NCBI RefSeq assembly: GCF_026913205.2
Contig: NZ_CP168151.1
Location: forward strand, 496,001 to 560,000
DNA: 64,000 bases
Origin: Lentilactobacillus sp. SPB1-3
Lineage (GTDB): Bacteria; Bacillota; Bacilli; Lactobacillales; Lactobacillaceae
Direction of reading: 5' to 3'
The notes under the pieces were generated by a model, which saw nothing but the letters and a program-made list of their open reading frames with translations, did no database searches and was not told the DNA's origin. A program made the position numbers and the translations under genes. Below are positions 63,789-64,000 of the stretch, piece by piece; position 1 is the first letter of the stretch, and each line of letters starts with the position of its first letter.

Positions 63789-64000
63789 ATGGAAAATATA
63801 ATTGAGATCAATAATCTTTCATTTAAATACCCAGAACAAGACAGCTTGTTTAGTTCGCTCGATTTGTCAATTGCAGCTAATCAATGGATCGCGATTGTTG
63901 GTCAAAATGGTAGCGGTAAGAGTACATTAGCTAGATTGATAGATAGATTGTTAGTACCTGACAGTGGAGATATTCATGTTGCAGGTGTTGCTTTGAATGA
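63789..64000 (+). CDS. ecfA1: Energy-coupling factor transporter ATPase EcfA1 (partial, runs off window)
   Basis: The first 70 residues of an ABC ATPase. MENIIEINNLSFKYPEQDS opens it and the Walker A is GQNGSGKST (39-47). Position directly after rplQ matches the conserved ecfA1-ecfA2-ecfT operon that powers vitamin and metal uptake through exchangeable S components. TTTAGGA lies 8 nt before the ATG. The signature and Walker B lie beyond the window, so integrity is not known. Confidence 0.92.
   Translation, partial: MENIIEINNLSFKYPEQDSLFSSLDLSIAANQWIAIVGQNGSGKSTLARLIDRLLVPDSGDIHVAGVALN

Noticed and set aside
1-64000. Mobile elements, CRISPR arrays, prophage or defence genes
   Set aside because: No transposase, integrase, repeat-spacer pattern, restriction-modification or toxin-antitoxin gene could be recognised on either strand; the gene order is that of a stable chromosomal core region.

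Overview
The window is an AT-rich chromosomal segment of a low-GC Gram-positive bacterium, almost certainly a member of the Lactobacillaceae. The evidence is an 844-residue PepN, the paired asnA-asnS genes under an Asn T-box, a water-forming-type NADH oxidase, the ctsR-clpC pair, rpoB-rpoC followed by a competence-type prepilin peptidase, and the str / S10-spc-alpha ribosomal cluster ending in the ECF-transporter ATPase gene. A Companilactobacillus-like genus is a guess from overall gene content; the sequence alone does not settle it. No insertion sequence, prophage, CRISPR array, defence island or biosynthetic cluster is visible.

Layout. 1-4.2 kb: tail of an unknown gene, pepN, then an SDR oxidoreductase divergent from a MerR regulator that share a promoter/operator, and a 42-residue membrane microprotein. 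4.2-6.9 kb (minus strand): asnA-asnS with a T-box leader. 7.2-12.9 kb: a branched-chain amino-acid ABC operon (livJHMGF plus a CBS-ACT protein), preceded by a strong promoter, a 40-codon leader ORF rich in Leu/Ile/Val, and a terminator. 12.9-18.6 kb: an MFS transporter, a membrane-anchored EEP hydrolase, an acetyltransferase, twin fluoride channels, YbjQ and NADH oxidase. 18.9-28.3 kb: a pseudouridine synthase, small unknown proteins, DUF1003, acetyltransferases, a candidate structured ncRNA, a CDF zinc exporter, a split ThrE exporter, a PadR-HAAS-DUF4097 operon and a PAP2 phosphatase. 28.3-33.6 kb: a lysine riboswitch with lysine permease, tagatose-bisphosphate aldolase, a deoxynucleoside kinase, and a Ser T-box with serS. 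33.8-34.8 kb: eight tRNA genes. 34.8-45.3 kb: ctsR-clpC, rpoB-rpoC. 45.4-46.1 kb: the prepilin peptidase on the minus strand. 46.3-64 kb: rpsL-rpsG-fusA, then 28 genes from rpsJ to rplQ, and the start of ecfA1.

How the genes fit together. The right half is the core transcription/translation block of Firmicutes. The left half is amino-acid acquisition and stress physiology: peptide breakdown (PepN), asparagine synthesis and charging, branched-chain amino-acid uptake, lysine uptake and serine charging. Much of it is controlled by RNA: two T-boxes, one lysine riboswitch, a probable leader-peptide attenuator, and a terminator inside the rpoB leader. The most original observations are the candidate liv attenuator, the structured RNA at 22.4-22.7 kb, the MerR promoter with a 19-bp spacer, the Rex-like site ahead of nox, and the rpoB leader terminator.
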